From Pelagimonas sp. (GTDB lineage: Bacteria; Pseudomonadota; Alphaproteobacteria; Rhodobacterales; Rhodobacteraceae), in contig JAOARQ010000002.1 of NCBI GenBank assembly GCA_025210455.1, forward strand, positions 248,001-312,000: 64,000 bases of DNA, in the 5' to 3' direction. Positions 30,157-40,360 of the stretch are shown here, piece by piece. The notes beneath the pieces were generated by a model that worked only from the letters and a program-made list of their open reading frames with translations, ran no database searches and had not been told where the DNA came from. Made by a program: the position numbers and the translations under genes. Each line of letters begins with the position of its first letter. Position 1 is the first letter of the stretch.

Positions 30157-30293
30157 GTTCTTGCATTTTCTCCGTTGAACAGGAATAGACGCCTCTTGAG
30201 AGGATATAGCTGCGCACGGTGTCTTCAACTCACAATACCGTCGTTGGCGATTATCTTCCTGTTCATGACCTATTTTGATGAAAGGAGCGTGTC

Positions 30294-31166
30294 ATGCTTA
30301 AGGGATCAATGCCTGCACTGGTGACGCCGTTTAAAGACGGTGCAGTGGATTTTGATACGCTCAAACGGTTGGTCGACTGGCAGATCGATCAGGGCAGCCA
30401 TGGGCTGGTGCCTGTGGGCACAACCGGCGAAAGCCCGACCCTAACCCATGACGAGCACGAGGCCGTGATTGAAACCGTAGTCAAGCAGGCTGCTGGCCGT
30501 GTGCCGGTGATTGCCGGGGCCGGGTCAAACAATACTGCAGAAACCGTGCGTTTCATGAAGCACGCCAAAGCGGTTGGTGCGGATGCGGCGCTGGTGGTCA
30601 CCCCCTATTACAACAAGCCGACCCAGTCTGGCATGATCGCGCATTTCAAAGCCGCCTATGAGGCCGCAGATCTGCCGATCGTGATCTACAATATCCCCGG
30701 TCGCTCGGTTGTGGATATGACGCCTGCCACCATGGGTGAACTGGCCAAGCTGGACCGCATCATCGCTGTCAAAGACGCCACAGGGGATCTGGCGCGGGTC
30801 TGCCAGCAACGGATCACATGCGGCACCGATTTCATCCAGCTTTCGGGTGAAGATGCCACCGCGCATGGGTTCAATGCCCAGGGCGGCGTTGGCTGTATCT
30901 CGGTAACAGCAAATGTGGCCCCGGCGCTTTGTGCCGCGCTGCAAAATGCCTGTACCGCTGGCGACTATGCCAAGGCGCTGGAACTTCAGGATAAGCTGAT
31001 GCCGCTGCATCAGGCGATCTTTACCGAGCCGGGCCTGTGTGGCGCGAAATACGCTATGGCCAAGCTGGGCCTGTGCGATGCAGAGGTGCGCCTGCCGCTT
31101 GAACCGGTGACAGCGCAAACCGCTGCAAAGCTGGATGCAGCTTTGGCCCACGCGGGTCTGATCTAA
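30294..31166 (+). CDS. dapA: 4-hydroxy-tetrahydrodipicolinate synthase
   Basis: 290 residues. Condenses pyruvate and aspartate semialdehyde, the first committed step to lysine and the diaminopimelate of peptidoglycan. [14 protein letters not shown] is the pyruvate-binding loop, [13 protein letters not shown] carries the catalytic tyrosine and [10 protein letters not shown] the Schiff-base lysine. AAAGGAG precedes the ATG. Divergent from the slt gene, so wall synthesis and turnover genes share an upstream region. Confidence 0.96.
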   Translation: MLKGSMPALVTPFKDGAVDFDTLKRLVDWQIDQGSHGLVPVGTTGESPTLTHDEHEAVIETVVKQAAGRVPVIAGAGSNNTAETVRFMKHAKAVGADAALVVTPYYNKPTQSGMIAHFKAAYEAADLPIVIYNIPGRSVVDMTPATMGELAKLDRIIAVKDATGDLARVCQQRITCGTDFIQLSGEDATAHGFNAQGGVGCISVTANVAPALCAALQNACTAGDYAKALELQDKLMPLHQAIFTEPGLCGAKYAMAKLGLCDAEVRLPLEPVTAQTAAKLDAALAHAGLI

Positions 31167-31176
31167 AAATATAACT

Positions 31177-31208
31177 CGGCGTGGGCCAATGGTCCGCGCC
31201 AGCTGTTT
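31177..31208 (+). terminator. possible terminator between dapA and the TRIC-like gene
   Basis: An imperfect hairpin (GGCGTGGGCC / GGTCCGCGCC) is followed by a short T run. It would serve the convergent pair; mismatches make it weak. Confidence 0.4.
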
Positions 31209-31829
31209 TCAGCTCCTGGGTGGTCGCGATTTATAGACCGGCAAACGCCACCCCAAAGCCAACGATCCCGCACGCAACCCGGCGGTCACCAGAACGCAGG
31301 CCACAGCAGCGGCATTTCCAGACAATCCCAGCGCAATAGTCCCCAGCAGCGCCAGAGATCCTGCAAGCGCACAGGTGACGTATAGTTCGCCCTGTTTCAG
31401 CACCAGCGGCAGCTCATTGGCGACCACATCCCGCATAAGCCCGCCAGCGCATCCGGTGGCGATGCCCATCACCGTAACAATGATCGCAGGCTGCGCCATA
31501 TCCGAGGCAATCCCAGCCCCAGCCGCAACTGCCACCCCCAGCGCCACCGCATCCAGCCACAAAATCGCGCGATAGCGGCTTTCGAACCGGTGGGCGGTAA
31601 AGAACACCAGCACCGCTGCAGCACAGGCGATCATCAGATAGACGGGCTGTACAATCCAGATCGGTGTGCGGTCCAGCAAGAGATCACGCAAGGTTCCGCC
31701 TCCCAGCCCCGTCAGCGCCGCCATAAAGGCAAAGCCGACAATATCCAGCTGCGCCCGGCTGGCGACCAGCGCGCCGGTCAGGGCAAAGACCAGAACAGCA
31801 GCGAAATCCAGCAGAGCAAGCAGGGTCAT
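31209..31829 (-). CDS. TRIC-like cation channel family protein (UPF0126)
   Basis: 206 residues with seven likely transmembrane helices. The family's duplicated motif is seen twice: LGGGTLRDLLLDRTP in the first half and GCAGGLMRDVVANELPLVL in the second. Bacterial members form trimeric potassium/cation channels; the physiological role here is unknown. Convergent with dapA. Confidence 0.9.
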   Translation of the reverse strand: MTLLALLDFAAVLVFALTGALVASRAQLDIVGFAFMAALTGLGGGTLRDLLLDRTPIWIVQPVYLMIACAAAVLVFFTAHRFESRYRAILWLDAVALGVAVAAGAGIASDMAQPAIIVTVMGIATGCAGGLMRDVVANELPLVLKQGELYVTCALAGSLALLGTIALGLSGNAAAVACVLVTAGLRAGSLALGWRLPVYKSRPPRS

Positions 31830-31863
31830 GGGATCTTCCTATCGCGGCTTTTGCAGGCCATTC

Positions 31864-32316
31864 CTAGGATTTGAATGGGGCCATGCCAGCGCGCGCCAGT
31901 TCATCCGCGCGTTCGTTTTCAGGATGGCCTGCATGACCTTTGACCCATTCCCAGGTCACGCTGTGACGCGATTGCGCCTGATCAAGCCGCTGCCACAACT
32001 CCACATTCTTCACCGGCTTTTTCGAAGCGGTGCGCCAGCCGTTTTTCTTCCAGCCGAAAATCCAACCGGTCACGCCATTTTTCACATAGGCGCTATCGGT
32101 GACAACCGTGATGGTCGACGGGCGCTCCAATGCTTCTAATGCGCTGATCGCCGCCATAAGCTCCATCTGGTTGTTGGTGGTGGTGGCTTCGCCGCCTTTT
32201 AGTTCGCGCTCTTTCAGGACGGTGTCACCCTCCATCGCGCGCAAAAGCACCCCCCAGCCCCCCGGGCCGGGATTTCCAGAGCAGGCACCATCGGTATAAG
32301 CAAATAAGTTAGGCAT
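31864..32316 (-). CDS. rnhA: ribonuclease HI
   Basis: 150 residues. Cleaves RNA in RNA-DNA hybrids (R-loops, Okazaki primers). Catalytic acids sit in [33 protein letters not shown] and [10 protein letters not shown]; the histidine loop is [16 protein letters not shown]. Full length, with the basic protrusion ([15 protein letters not shown]) typical of the HI type. Its start overlaps the methyltransferase stop by eight bases, so ispH, the methyltransferase and rnhA are one operon. Confidence 0.96.
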   Translation of the reverse strand: MPNLFAYTDGACSGNPGPGGWGVLLRAMEGDTVLKERELKGGEATTTNNQMELMAAISALEALERPSTITVVTDSAYVKNGVTGWIFGWKKNGWRTASKKPVKNVELWQRLDQAQSRHSVTWEWVKGHAGHPENERADELARAGMAPFKS

Positions 32317-32908
32317 GGGCGCTCAATACAACGAAGGTTTCGACACCACCAGCCAAACCTTCACCGTTGCCACGCCGGGATCTGAACGGGGTAAAACCGG
32401 CGGTGCGCAGCGCCTCTTCCAGGTCTTCCTGAGAATAATAGGTGTAAAAGCGCCCAAGACTGTCGCGCCCTTCGCCCTGCCCCAGCTTCATACCAAGGCT
32501 AAGAACGCCACCGGGTTTGATCGCCCGGTGGATGCGATCCAGATGGCCAGCAAAATCAGCACGCGGGGCGTGCAGCAGCGAAAAATTCGCCCAGATCCCA
32601 TCGTAGACTGCCACATCGGTCAGATCTTCAAAGGCACCAACACGCACGGTCAGGCCATATTTTTCCAATGCCAGCGCTGCCATTTCAGGTGAGGCATCAA
32701 GGGCCGTGGCGACATAGCCATCACCCGCAAATCGCGCCGCCCAATGCGCGGGGCCACAGCCGAAATCCAGCACACGCCCGCCCGCAGGCAGATGCGCGGT
32801 GAAGGCCGCATAGTCTTCTTCCTGATTGGTGTCTTTTTTGCTGGTAAACCCTTCGGCATAGCGCCGCGCCGCTGTCGCATAGGCGGCCAGTGTTTCCTTA
32901 TCCTTCAT
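32309..32908 (-). CDS. class I SAM-dependent methyltransferase
   Basis: 199 residues. The SAM motif is [16 protein letters not shown], then [15 protein letters not shown] (ribose-binding acid) and [13 protein letters not shown], the motif IV region, typical of small-molecule methyltransferases. Substrate unknown. Four-base overlap (ATGA) with the ispH stop and an eight-base overlap with rnhA indicate translational coupling. Confidence 0.85.
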   Translation of the reverse strand: MKDKETLAAYATAARRYAEGFTSKKDTNQEEDYAAFTAHLPAGGRVLDFGCGPAHWAARFAGDGYVATALDASPEMAALALEKYGLTVRVGAFEDLTDVAVYDGIWANFSLLHAPRADFAGHLDRIHRAIKPGGVLSLGMKLGQGEGRDSLGRFYTYYSQEDLEEALRTAGFTPFRSRRGNGEGLAGGVETFVVLSAHA

Positions 32909-33861
32909 GCGGAAACCGCCGGCATCCGCAGCACGCGCGGCACTTTGAATTCAACGTTTTCCTGCGCGGTTTCTACCACTTCGACAGTGGTGTCATAGCG
33001 ATCATGAAAGGCGTCGATCACCTCTTTGATCAGCACCTCGGGCGCCGAGGCCCCGGCGGTGATGCCAATGGATTTGATGCCTTCAAGCGCGCGCCAGTCG
33101 ATATCGGCGGCGCGTTGTACCAGCTGCGCATAGTTGCAGCCCGCCTTGCGGCCGACCTCAACCAGACGGCGGGAATTAGAAGAATTCGGCGCCCCAACAA
33201 CCAAGATCGCATCACATTTCGGCGCGATGGCCTTAACGGCCTGCTGACGGTTTGTCGTGGCGTAGCAGATGTCCTCCTTATGCGGACCAACAATGGCCGG
33301 AAACCGCGCCTTAAGGGCGGCGACAATGTCGATGGTATCATCAACAGACAGCGTGGTCTGGGTGACAAACGCCAGCCTTTCAGGATCGCGCACTTCAACG
33401 GTGGCGACGTCTTCGACGGTTTCAACCAGCAATAATTCACCAGGCGGAAGCTGCCCCATGGTGCCAATGGTTTCCGGGTGGCCAGCGTGACCAATCATGA
33501 TCATCTGCAAACCGTTTTCATGGTGCCGAGCCGCTTCGATATGCACCTTGGACACCAGCGGGCAAGTCGCATCCACATAGATCATCTCGCGCCGCGAGGC
33601 CTCATTAGGCACAGATTTTGGCACGCCATGGGCGGAAAAGATCACTGGGCGGTCATCGGGGCATTCATCCAGCTCTTCAACAAAGACCGCCCCTTTGGCG
33701 CGCAGGTCATCGACCACATATTTATTGTGCACGATCTCATGGCGCACATAGACAGGACGGCCCCATTTTTCCAAAGCCATTTCAACGATTTTGATCGCAC
33801 GATCCACGCCAGCACAGAACCCGCGCGGCGCAGCAATATAAAGGGACAAAGCTGGTTTCAT
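32905..33861 (-). CDS. ispH: 4-hydroxy-3-methylbut-2-enyl diphosphate reductase
   Basis: 318 residues. The last step of the MEP pathway, giving IPP and DMAPP. Three cluster cysteines are present: [23 protein letters not shown] and the cysteine of [22 protein letters not shown] carries a substrate histidine. I choose the second of two adjacent ATGs (33861), since AGGAGG is then five bases upstream; the frame extends to 33891 without support. Confidence 0.95.
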   Translation of the reverse strand: MKPALSLYIAAPRGFCAGVDRAIKIVEMALEKWGRPVYVRHEIVHNKYVVDDLRAKGAVFVEELDECPDDRPVIFSAHGVPKSVPNEASRREMIYVDATCPLVSKVHIEAARHHENGLQMIMIGHAGHPETIGTMGQLPPGELLLVETVEDVATVEVRDPERLAFVTQTTLSVDDTIDIVAALKARFPAIVGPHKEDICYATTNRQQAVKAIAPKCDAILVVGAPNSSNSRRLVEVGRKAGCNYAQLVQRAADIDWRALEGIKSIGITAGASAPEVLIKEVIDAFHDRYDTTVEVVETAQENVEFKVPRVLRMPAVSA

Positions 33862-33920
33862 CATGGCCTCCTGTGCGTCTGAGCTAGACATTCGCAGCCC
33901 TCAGGTCCAGCCTATATGCA

Positions 33921-33952
33921 ACAAAAAAGGCCACCTGTCACAGGTGACCCTT
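33921..33952 (-). terminator. terminator of the NYN-domain gene
   Basis: GGCCACCTG-TCA-CAGGTGACC hairpin with one mismatch; on the minus strand it is followed by a run of six Ts. It separates the NYN gene from ispH. Confidence 0.8.
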
Positions 33953-33975
33953 CTCGTCTTTGATCTATCTGCCGA

Positions 33976-34548
33976 TCAGGCGCTGGCGACAGCGTCATAG
34001 CCCCGGCCAGCCGGTTCTTCGCGCGGCGGGCGCCCGATCACATCACGCAGCTCATCCAGCTCGATGAAATTGTCTGCCTGACGACGCAGTTCGTCGGCGA
34101 TCATCGGCGGCTGGCTGCGAATCGTGGACACCACAGAGACGCGCACGCCCTGGCGTTGCAGCGATTCAATCAGAGGGCGGAAGTCGCCATCACCCGAGAA
34201 CAGCACGATATGATCCACACGCGGGGCCAGCTCCATGGCATCGACGGTGAGTTCGATGTCCATATTGCCTTTTACTTTGCGGCGGCCCTGGCTGTCAGTG
34301 TATTCTTTCGCAGGCTTTGTCACCATGGTGAAGCCATTGTAGTGCAGCCAATCCACCAGCGGACGGATCGGAGAATACTCGTCATTTTCCAACAGCGCCG
34401 TATAGTAAAAAGCGCGAACCATCTTACCACGCCGGGCAAACTCTGCGCGCAGCAACTTGTAGTCGATATCGAACCCAAGCGCTTTCGCTGCTGCATAGAG
34501 ATTTGATCCGTCGATGAACAGCGCGAGCCGTTCGTCTTTGTAAAACAT
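33976..34548 (-). CDS. NYN domain protein (LabA/DUF88 family)
   Basis: 190 residues from the ATG at 34548 (MFYKDERLALF), with AAAGGA upstream; the frame to 34623 is longer but lacks support. The NYN (PIN-like) acids appear as LFIDGSNLYAAAK, VKGNMDIELTVDAM and LFSGDGDFRPLIES, arranged like a metal-dependent RNase. The C-terminal part (RRQADNFIELDEL) is the usual end of the family. Probable RNA-processing nuclease; target unknown. Confidence 0.88.
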   Translation of the reverse strand: MFYKDERLALFIDGSNLYAAAKALGFDIDYKLLRAEFARRGKMVRAFYYTALLENDEYSPIRPLVDWLHYNGFTMVTKPAKEYTDSQGRRKVKGNMDIELTVDAMELAPRVDHIVLFSGDGDFRPLIESLQRQGVRVSVVSTIRSQPPMIADELRRQADNFIELDELRDVIGRPPREEPAGRGYDAVASA

Positions 34549-34700
34549 CAAATGTCCTTTCATCGAAATTGGTCCGCCGTGAACCGTGAGTGAGTGAATG
34601 AGGTGGCGGAACCAGCCGTACAACTGTAGTTCATTTTGTCAGTATATCAACCAGACCAGACCCTACGCGACGGTCTCTTAAGGATAGCTGATACTCCATC

Positions 34701-35261
34701 ATGGCACAAGAATACCTGATTGCGCTGGGTTCTAACCTAATTTCACAGTCTGGTGACCGGACAGAAACCCTTACCTCGGCGCTGACCATGCTGGCGCAAA
34801 ACGCCGGGCGCATCCGCCGCGTCAGCCGGTTCTACAGCACCCCCTGTTTTCCGGCGGGCGCGGGCCCTGACTATGTAAACGCCTGTATCGCCCTTGAAGC
34901 CGATGTCGGCCCTGACCAGTTGATCAAAAATTTACATGAAATTGAATGTTTACACGGGCGAGAGCGCAAGCAGCGTTGGGGAAGTCGCACGCTGGATCTG
35001 GATCTGATCGCCGCAGGGAACGCCGTTTTGCCGGATGAGACAACCCATGAAACCTGGCGCAACCTTCCTTTGGAACGGCAGATGCAAGAAGCCCCTGGTC
35101 AGCTGATCCTGCCACATCCGCGCATGCATGAAAGGGCCTTTGTTCTGATCCCCCTGATGGACATCGCCCCCCATTGGATGCACCCCATCCTGCGGCAAAC
35201 CGTCACAAAACTGTCATCAAACCTATCTCAGGAAGAGATAGGCGAGATTTTGCCACTTTGA
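34701..35261 (+). CDS. folK: 2-amino-4-hydroxy-6-hydroxymethyldihydropteridine pyrophosphokinase
   Basis: 186 residues. Transfers diphosphate from ATP to the pterin in folate synthesis. ALGSNL at the N-terminus, CLHGRERKQRWGSRTLDLDLI (ATP/Mg-binding, HGRER...DxD) and LPHPRMHERAFVLIPL are the three signature blocks. Divergent from the NYN gene; followed by rpoZ. Confidence 0.94.
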   Translation: MAQEYLIALGSNLISQSGDRTETLTSALTMLAQNAGRIRRVSRFYSTPCFPAGAGPDYVNACIALEADVGPDQLIKNLHEIECLHGRERKQRWGSRTLDLDLIAAGNAVLPDETTHETWRNLPLERQMQEAPGQLILPHPRMHERAFVLIPLMDIAPHWMHPILRQTVTKLSSNLSQEEIGEILPL

Positions 35262-35376
35262 CGTGTGTCACCCACTGGGAGCGCCGCCATTGTGCAGGTG
35301 TTTGCCCTTGTCATTGCCGCAGCGCCGCGTTAGAGAGGGTCTTTCAGATGCATACTGACAAAGGTGGAACGCTCAC

Positions 35377-35730
35377 ATGGCCCGCGTGACGGTAGAAGAT
35401 TGCGTTGATAAGGTTCCGAACCGGTTCGAACTGGTAATGCTTGCAGCCCACCGGGCGCGCGAAGTGTCGGCTGGCGCGGCGATCACAGTGGATCGTGACA
35501 ACGACAAGAACCCTGTTGTTGCCCTGCGTGAAATCGCCGAAGAAACCCAGTCTGCCGATGAGCTGCGCGAGCGCCTGATCGAATCGAACCAGTCGCAGAT
35601 CGAAGTGGACGAACCGGAAGATGATGCCATGGCCCTGCTCATGGGCGCAGAGCCGGACAAACCACAAGAAGACGACATGTCAGAAGAGAAACTTCTGCGT
35701 GCTCTCATGGAAGCTCAGGGGCAAGGCTAA
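35377..35730 (+). CDS. rpoZ: RNA polymerase omega subunit
   Basis: 117 residues. [21 protein letters not shown] and RAREVSAGA are the omega core that clamps the beta-prime subunit and helps form the ppGpp site. The acidic C-terminal tail is longer than in enterobacteria, as in many alphaproteobacteria. Twenty-seven bases precede relA/spoT, the common rpoZ-spoT pairing. Confidence 0.96.
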   Translation: MARVTVEDCVDKVPNRFELVMLAAHRAREVSAGAAITVDRDNDKNPVVALREIAEETQSADELRERLIESNQSQIEVDEPEDDAMALLMGAEPDKPQEDDMSEEKLLRALMEAQGQG

Positions 35731-35757
35731 GGCCAAGCTGAACCAAAGGACACCCAT

Positions 35758-37896
35758 ATGATCGCAGCTGAAGATCTGGTTGCTCTGGTTCGGAACTATA
35801 ACCCCACGACAAATGAAAAACTGATCATCGCGGCCTATGAATATGGCCGCGAGATGCACGAAGGTCAGAAACGCAAGTCAGGTGAGCCCTATTTCACCCA
35901 CCCCGTTGCGGTCGCTGCGATTCTGACCGAACAGCAGCTGGATGACGCCACGATCATCACCGCTCTGCTGCACGACACCATCGAAGACACCCGATCCACC
36001 TATGCCGATGTGGCCGAAAAGTTCGGCACCGAAGTCGCGGATCTTGTGGATGGTGTGACCAAGCTGACCAATCTGCAACTGTCTTCCTCTGAGACCAAGC
36101 AGGCAGAAAACTTTCGCAAGCTGTTCATGGCCATGTCGAAAGACCTGCGGGTGATTCTGGTCAAACTGGCCGACCGCCTGCACAATATGCGCACCATCCG
36201 GGCGATGAAGCCGGAAAAGCAGGGGCAAAAAGCCCGTGAAACCATGGATATCTATGCGCCGCTGGCCGGACGTATGGGGATGCAATCCATGCGCGAAGAG
36301 CTGGAAGATCTGGCCTTTCGCGTGCTGAACCCCGAAGGGCGCAGCAGCATCATCCGGCGCTTTATCACCCTGCAAAAAGAAACCGGCGATGTGATCCACC
36401 GCATCACATCTGACATGCGCCATGAGCTGGACCGCGCCGGGATCGAAGCGCAGGTTTTTGGCCGTGCCAAAAAACCCTATTCGATCTGGCGTAAGATGCA
36501 GGAAAAGAAAATCGGCTTTTCCCGCCTGTCTGACATCTATGGTTTTCGCATCATCTGTCAGTCGGAAAACGATGCCTATGCGATTCTGGGTGTCATTCAC
36601 CAGCGCTGGCGCGCGGTGCCGGGGCGCTTCAAAGACTATATCAGCCAGCCGAAATCCAATGGCTATCGGTCAATTCACACCACGGTTTCAGGCCGCGATG
36701 GCAAACGCGTTGAGGTGCAGATCCGCACCCGCCAGATGCACGAGGTCGCAGAAACCGGTGTTGCGGCGCATTGGTCCTATCGCGATGGCGAACGCGCGGA
36801 AAACCCCTTTGCAGTGGATCCCACCCGTTGGGTTGCATCGCTCAGCGAACAGTTCGACGCTGAGGAAGATCACGACGAATTCCTCGAAGCGGTCAAACTG
36901 GAGATGTATTCCGACAAGGTCTTTTGCTTCACTCCCAAAGGGGATGTGGTCAAACTGCCCAAAGGGGCGACCCCGCTGGATTACGCCTATGCGATTCACA
37001 CCCGCATTGGATCGGCCTGTGTTGGCGCAAAGGTCGACGGGTTGCGCGTGCCGCTTTGGACACGTCTGAAAAACGGTCAGTCGGTCGAGATCATCACCGC
37101 CGAGGCCCAGACACCGCAGGCCACCTGGCTGGATATCGCCGCCACAGGCAAGGCAAAGACAGCGATTCGCCGCGCCCTGCGCGAGGCCAACAAAGAACGC
37201 TTTATCAAACTGGGTCATGAACTGGCGCGCGCCGCCTTTGAAACCCATGGCAAAAAGGCCACCGACAAAGCGCTTGAAAAGGCCGCGACAACCCTGCGGG
37301 TGAAGAATGTTGATGACCTTCTGGCCCGGCTGGGCAGTGCTGAAGTGTCATCGCGCGAAGTTGTCGAAGCTGTCTATCCTGATCTCGCCATCAAGGAAGA
37401 CAGCACCGTCGAAGCCAAACGCGCCGTTGTTGGCCTGGCCCATGGTCAGGGCTTTGACCGCGCGGCCTGCTGCCAGCCCCTGCCCGGTGAACGCATTGTC
37501 GGGCTGGCGCTGCCCGGGCGCGGCGTTTCAGTGCACACCATTGACTGCGAAGCATTGGCATCGCATGAGCATGAGACCGAAAGCTGGTTAGACTTGCATT
37601 GGGCTGATGGTACTCACCCACCAGTTTATACCGTGACGCTGGAAATGACGATTGGCAACGATGCAGGCGTCCTGGGACGGATTTGCACATTGATTGGCGA
37701 GATGAAGGCCAATATCTCAGACATGGAGTTCATCGACCGGAAACCTGATTTCTTTAAGATCAGGGTGAATGCAGATCTGCGCGACGCAGAACATTTGCAT
37801 TCCGTGATGTCGGCGTTGGATGCCGAAAGCAATGTCGCCTCGGTGGAACGCAGGCGGGACCCGGCGCTGGAACACGTTCTGGTACCCAAGGTCTGA
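35758..37896 (+). CDS. bifunctional (p)ppGpp synthetase/hydrolase
   Basis: 712 residues, Rel/SpoT family. The N-terminal HD hydrolase domain retains LLHDTIEDT, so hydrolase activity should be intact. The synthetase domain includes DIYGFRIIC and GRFKDYISQPKSNGYRSIHT. The TGS domain starts near VFCFTPKGDVVKLPKGATPLD and an ACT domain ends the chain (LEMTIGNDAGVLGRI). Being the single enzyme of its kind seen, it probably both makes and degrades the alarmone. It lies directly after rpoZ, whose product is part of one ppGpp site on RNA polymerase. Confidence 0.96.
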   Translation: MIAAEDLVALVRNYNPTTNEKLIIAAYEYGREMHEGQKRKSGEPYFTHPVAVAAILTEQQLDDATIITALLHDTIEDTRSTYADVAEKFGTEVADLVDGVTKLTNLQLSSSETKQAENFRKLFMAMSKDLRVILVKLADRLHNMRTIRAMKPEKQGQKARETMDIYAPLAGRMGMQSMREELEDLAFRVLNPEGRSSIIRRFITLQKETGDVIHRITSDMRHELDRAGIEAQVFGRAKKPYSIWRKMQEKKIGFSRLSDIYGFRIICQSENDAYAILGVIHQRWRAVPGRFKDYISQPKSNGYRSIHTTVSGRDGKRVEVQIRTRQMHEVAETGVAAHWSYRDGERAENPFAVDPTRWVASLSEQFDAEEDHDEFLEAVKLEMYSDKVFCFTPKGDVVKLPKGATPLDYAYAIHTRIGSACVGAKVDGLRVPLWTRLKNGQSVEIITAEAQTPQATWLDIAATGKAKTAIRRALREANKERFIKLGHELARAAFETHGKKATDKALEKAATTLRVKNVDDLLARLGSAEVSSREVVEAVYPDLAIKEDSTVEAKRAVVGLAHGQGFDRAACCQPLPGERIVGLALPGRGVSVHTIDCEALASHEHETESWLDLHWADGTHPPVYTVTLEMTIGNDAGVLGRICTLIGEMKANISDMEFIDRKPDFFKIRVNADLRDAEHLHSVMSALDAESNVASVERRRDPALEHVLVPKV

Positions 37897-37913
37897 GAAT
37901 AGAAAGGCGCAAG

Positions 37914-38579
37914 GTGGTCTTTAAACGACGTGACCGACGCCCGATCTGGATGGTCGTGGCGCAGTTCTTCTGGCCCAAAGGGGGCTGGGGGCGTGCGGCC
38001 ATGTACGTCAGACATCGCCTTAATCGCCTGCCGGATCCGCCACATCGCATTGCGCGGGGGATCTTTGCTGGCGTCTTCACCACTTTTACCCCGTTCTATG
38101 GCCTGCACTTTGTGGTTGCGGCGCTGATCGCTGTGATCATGCGCGGCAATATCTTCGCGGCGATCATGGCCACTTTCTTTGGCAACCCGCTGACCTATAT
38201 CCCCATTATCATGACCTCGATGCACACGGGATACTGGCTGCTGGGCATGGATCGACACGGGCTGGCATTCCGGCCGCATGGGCATGAAAACGCCCCGACG
38301 ATCGGTAAGAGGTTTGCGGATGCTGGCGAATCCCTTTGGCATAACTTTAAGGCGCTTTTCACCAACGACACCGCTGACTGGACAGGTCTGGCCAACTTCT
38401 ACAACGAAATTTTCTACCCCTTCATGATCGGGGGCATTCTGCCTGGGCTAATCGCCGGAATCATCGCCTATTATGTTTCGCTGCCGTTGATCAGCGCCTA
38501 TCAGAACCGCCGCCGCGGCGCCCTGAAGACCAAGCTGGCCTCTCTAAAGAAGAAAAAGGCCGAGGCAGGTCTGGATTAG
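37914..38579 (+). CDS. DUF2062 domain-containing membrane protein
   Basis: 221 residues from a GTG at 37914 (AAAGG upstream). Conserved RGIFAGVFTTFTPFYGLHF and ATFFGNPLTYIP, and about three transmembrane helices, mark DUF2062. The N- and C-terminal ends are strongly basic (KTKLASLKKKKAEAG). Role unknown. Located 17 bases after the rel gene and probably cotranscribed. Confidence 0.88.
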   Translation: MVFKRRDRRPIWMVVAQFFWPKGGWGRAAMYVRHRLNRLPDPPHRIARGIFAGVFTTFTPFYGLHFVVAALIAVIMRGNIFAAIMATFFGNPLTYIPIIMTSMHTGYWLLGMDRHGLAFRPHGHENAPTIGKRFADAGESLWHNFKALFTNDTADWTGLANFYNEIFYPFMIGGILPGLIAGIIAYYVSLPLISAYQNRRRGALKTKLASLKKKKAEAGLD

Positions 38580-38674
38580 GTTTCACCGATTGGCCGCCAG
38601 ACGGCACAATCCTGTTTCCTTTCGTTTCACTCCGGCATAATCTTTAGGAAAATCCTGATCGACCGGAGCGGACA

Positions 38675-39433
38675 ATGAATAACTTTGCAGGCAAACTACG
38701 TCTGGGCGTGAATATCGACCACGTAGCAACCGTGCGCAATGCGCGTGGCGGGGCCTATCCTGATCCGGTGCGTGCAGCCAAACTGGCCGAAGAAGCCGGG
38801 GCCGACGGGATCACGGCACACCTGCGCGAAGATCGCCGCCATATCACCGATCCAGATATCGAAGGGTTGATGGATGCACTGAATGTGCCCCTGAACTTCG
38901 AAATGGCGGCTACAGATGAAATGCAGGCCATTGCTTTGCGTCACAAACCCCATGCGGTTTGCATCGTGCCGGAAAAGCGCGAAGAGAAAACCACCGAAGG
39001 TGGGCTGGAAGTGGCGCGCGAAGAAAACCGGCTGGCGCATTTCATTGCACCTCTGCGTGACGCGGGCTGCCGCGTGTCGATCTTTATCGCCGCTGATGCA
39101 AAGCAGATCGAAGCCGCGCATCGCATTGGCGCACAGGTGATCGAACTGCACACCGGCGCCTATTGCGATTTCCACGCCGAGGGCCGTTTTGACGAAAGTC
39201 TCGCCGAGCTGGAAAAGATGCGCGAGATGTCGGCCTTTGCCCATTCGCTGGGTCTGGAAGTACACGCAGGCCATGGGCTGACCTATGAAACCGTGAAACC
39301 TGTCGCGGCCTTCCCCGAAGTGATGGAGCTGAACATCGGGCATTTCCTGATCGGCGAAGCCATCTTTCGCGGGCTGACCCCGGCAATTTCCGAAATGCGC
39401 CGCCTCATGGATGAGGCCCGCGATGGCGGCTGA
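38675..39433 (+). CDS. pdxJ: pyridoxine 5'-phosphate synthase
   Basis: 252 residues, TIM barrel. Condenses 1-deoxyxylulose 5-phosphate with aminoacetone 3-phosphate. [46 protein letters not shown] and [11 protein letters not shown] are family signatures; substrate and phosphate ligands all look present. GGAGCGG precedes the ATG. Overlaps the next small membrane gene by eleven bases. Confidence 0.96.
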   Translation: MNNFAGKLRLGVNIDHVATVRNARGGAYPDPVRAAKLAEEAGADGITAHLREDRRHITDPDIEGLMDALNVPLNFEMAATDEMQAIALRHKPHAVCIVPEKREEKTTEGGLEVAREENRLAHFIAPLRDAGCRVSIFIAADAKQIEAAHRIGAQVIELHTGAYCDFHAEGRFDESLAELEKMREMSAFAHSLGLEVHAGHGLTYETVKPVAAFPEVMELNIGHFLIGEAIFRGLTPAISEMRRLMDEARDGG

Positions 39434-39866
39434 TCTCAAACGATACAGCCTTATCTTTGTCCTGACGATTGTTGGGCTTTTCGGACTGTCCTATGCTCTT
39501 GAGGCGATGGGACTGCACCTGCCCAGCGGCTTTTCGTCGATCGCGCCTGCGATGATTGCCGCGCAGATCGAAGGCGCGCGCCTTGGCAGCACCTATGCCC
39601 GCCCTTTCGAAAGACGCGAAGCCTGGGTACTGGCCCTGCCGATGACGCTCTGTGGCATTGCGATCAACCTCGCGCTTTTGGTGGCCTATATTTTCCAGCT
39701 GACCGGCGATCAGGCCATGGAGCTGCTGGATATGCTGGGTGTCACCGCCTGGGTGGTGGTTTTTGTGCTGATGGGTGGGGTGATTTACCTGACGAACCGC
39801 ATCTTTCTGGGGCTCGGGCTGCGGATGCAGCTGCGCGCCATGCAAAGGCAGAGCAGCGGCGAATGA
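39423..39866 (+). CDS. small integral membrane protein (ABZJ-like)
   Basis: 147 residues from the ATG at 39423 inside the end of pdxJ; an earlier ATG at 39411 is possible. Four hydrophobic helices and the central [23 protein letters not shown] block recall the 'ABZJ_00895' type of membrane protein; that link is tentative. Overlaps at both ends (pdxJ, acpS) show it is translated as part of the operon. Confidence 0.65.
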   Translation: MAADLKRYSLIFVLTIVGLFGLSYALEAMGLHLPSGFSSIAPAMIAAQIEGARLGSTYARPFERREAWVLALPMTLCGIAINLALLVAYIFQLTGDQAMELLDMLGVTAWVVVFVLMGGVIYLTNRIFLGLGLRMQLRAMQRQSSGE

Positions 39867-40288
39867 TCCTTGGTATCGGCACCGATCTGGCCAATATTGA
39901 CCGGATTCAGCGCACGCTGGATCGCTTTGGAGATCGCTTTCGCAACCGCGTCTTCACGGAAATCGAACAACGCAAGGCGGAACGCAGGCGGGACGTGGCA
40001 GGCACCTACGCCAAACGCTGGGCCGCCAAAGAGGCTTGCTCAAAGGCCCTTGGCACCGGATTGCGCATGGGCATCGCCTGGAAGGACATGGCCGTCAGCA
40101 ATCTGCGCACCGGGCAACCTGTGATGCATGTCACTGGCTGGGCCAAGGATCGGCTTGATAAGATGACCCCAGCGGGACATGAGGCCATCATTCACGTCAC
40201 CCTGACCGATGATCACCCCTGGGCACAGGCCTTTGTGATGATCGAAGCGCGCCCGCTTGCCTCAGATCACCTTGAAACCAAGACATGA
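39863..40288 (+). CDS. acpS: holo-[acyl-carrier-protein] synthase
   Basis: 141 residues. Transfers phosphopantetheine from CoA to [17 protein letters not shown] gives the metal-binding Asp and [18 protein letters not shown] the glutamate/lysine block. ATGA overlap with the preceding gene. It is the expected partner in the conserved pdxJ-acpS-lepB order. Confidence 0.95.
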   Translation: MILGIGTDLANIDRIQRTLDRFGDRFRNRVFTEIEQRKAERRRDVAGTYAKRWAAKEACSKALGTGLRMGIAWKDMAVSNLRTGQPVMHVTGWAKDRLDKMTPAGHEAIIHVTLTDDHPWAQAFVMIEARPLASDHLETKT

Positions 40289-40301
40289 CCATGCGCCTGC
40301 C

Positions 40302-40330
40302 TTGACACAGGTGCGGCACACCCGCATGTA
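40302..40330 (+). promoter_or_regulatory. possible promoter upstream of lepB
   Basis: TTGACA (40302-40307) and CATGTA (40325-40330), 17 bases apart. The -35 is perfect but the -10 is poor. It could give lepB-rnc expression independent of pdxJ-acpS. Confidence 0.35.
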
Positions 40331-40360
40331 GCGGATAAGATTGAGCAGGGGATTTCAGTC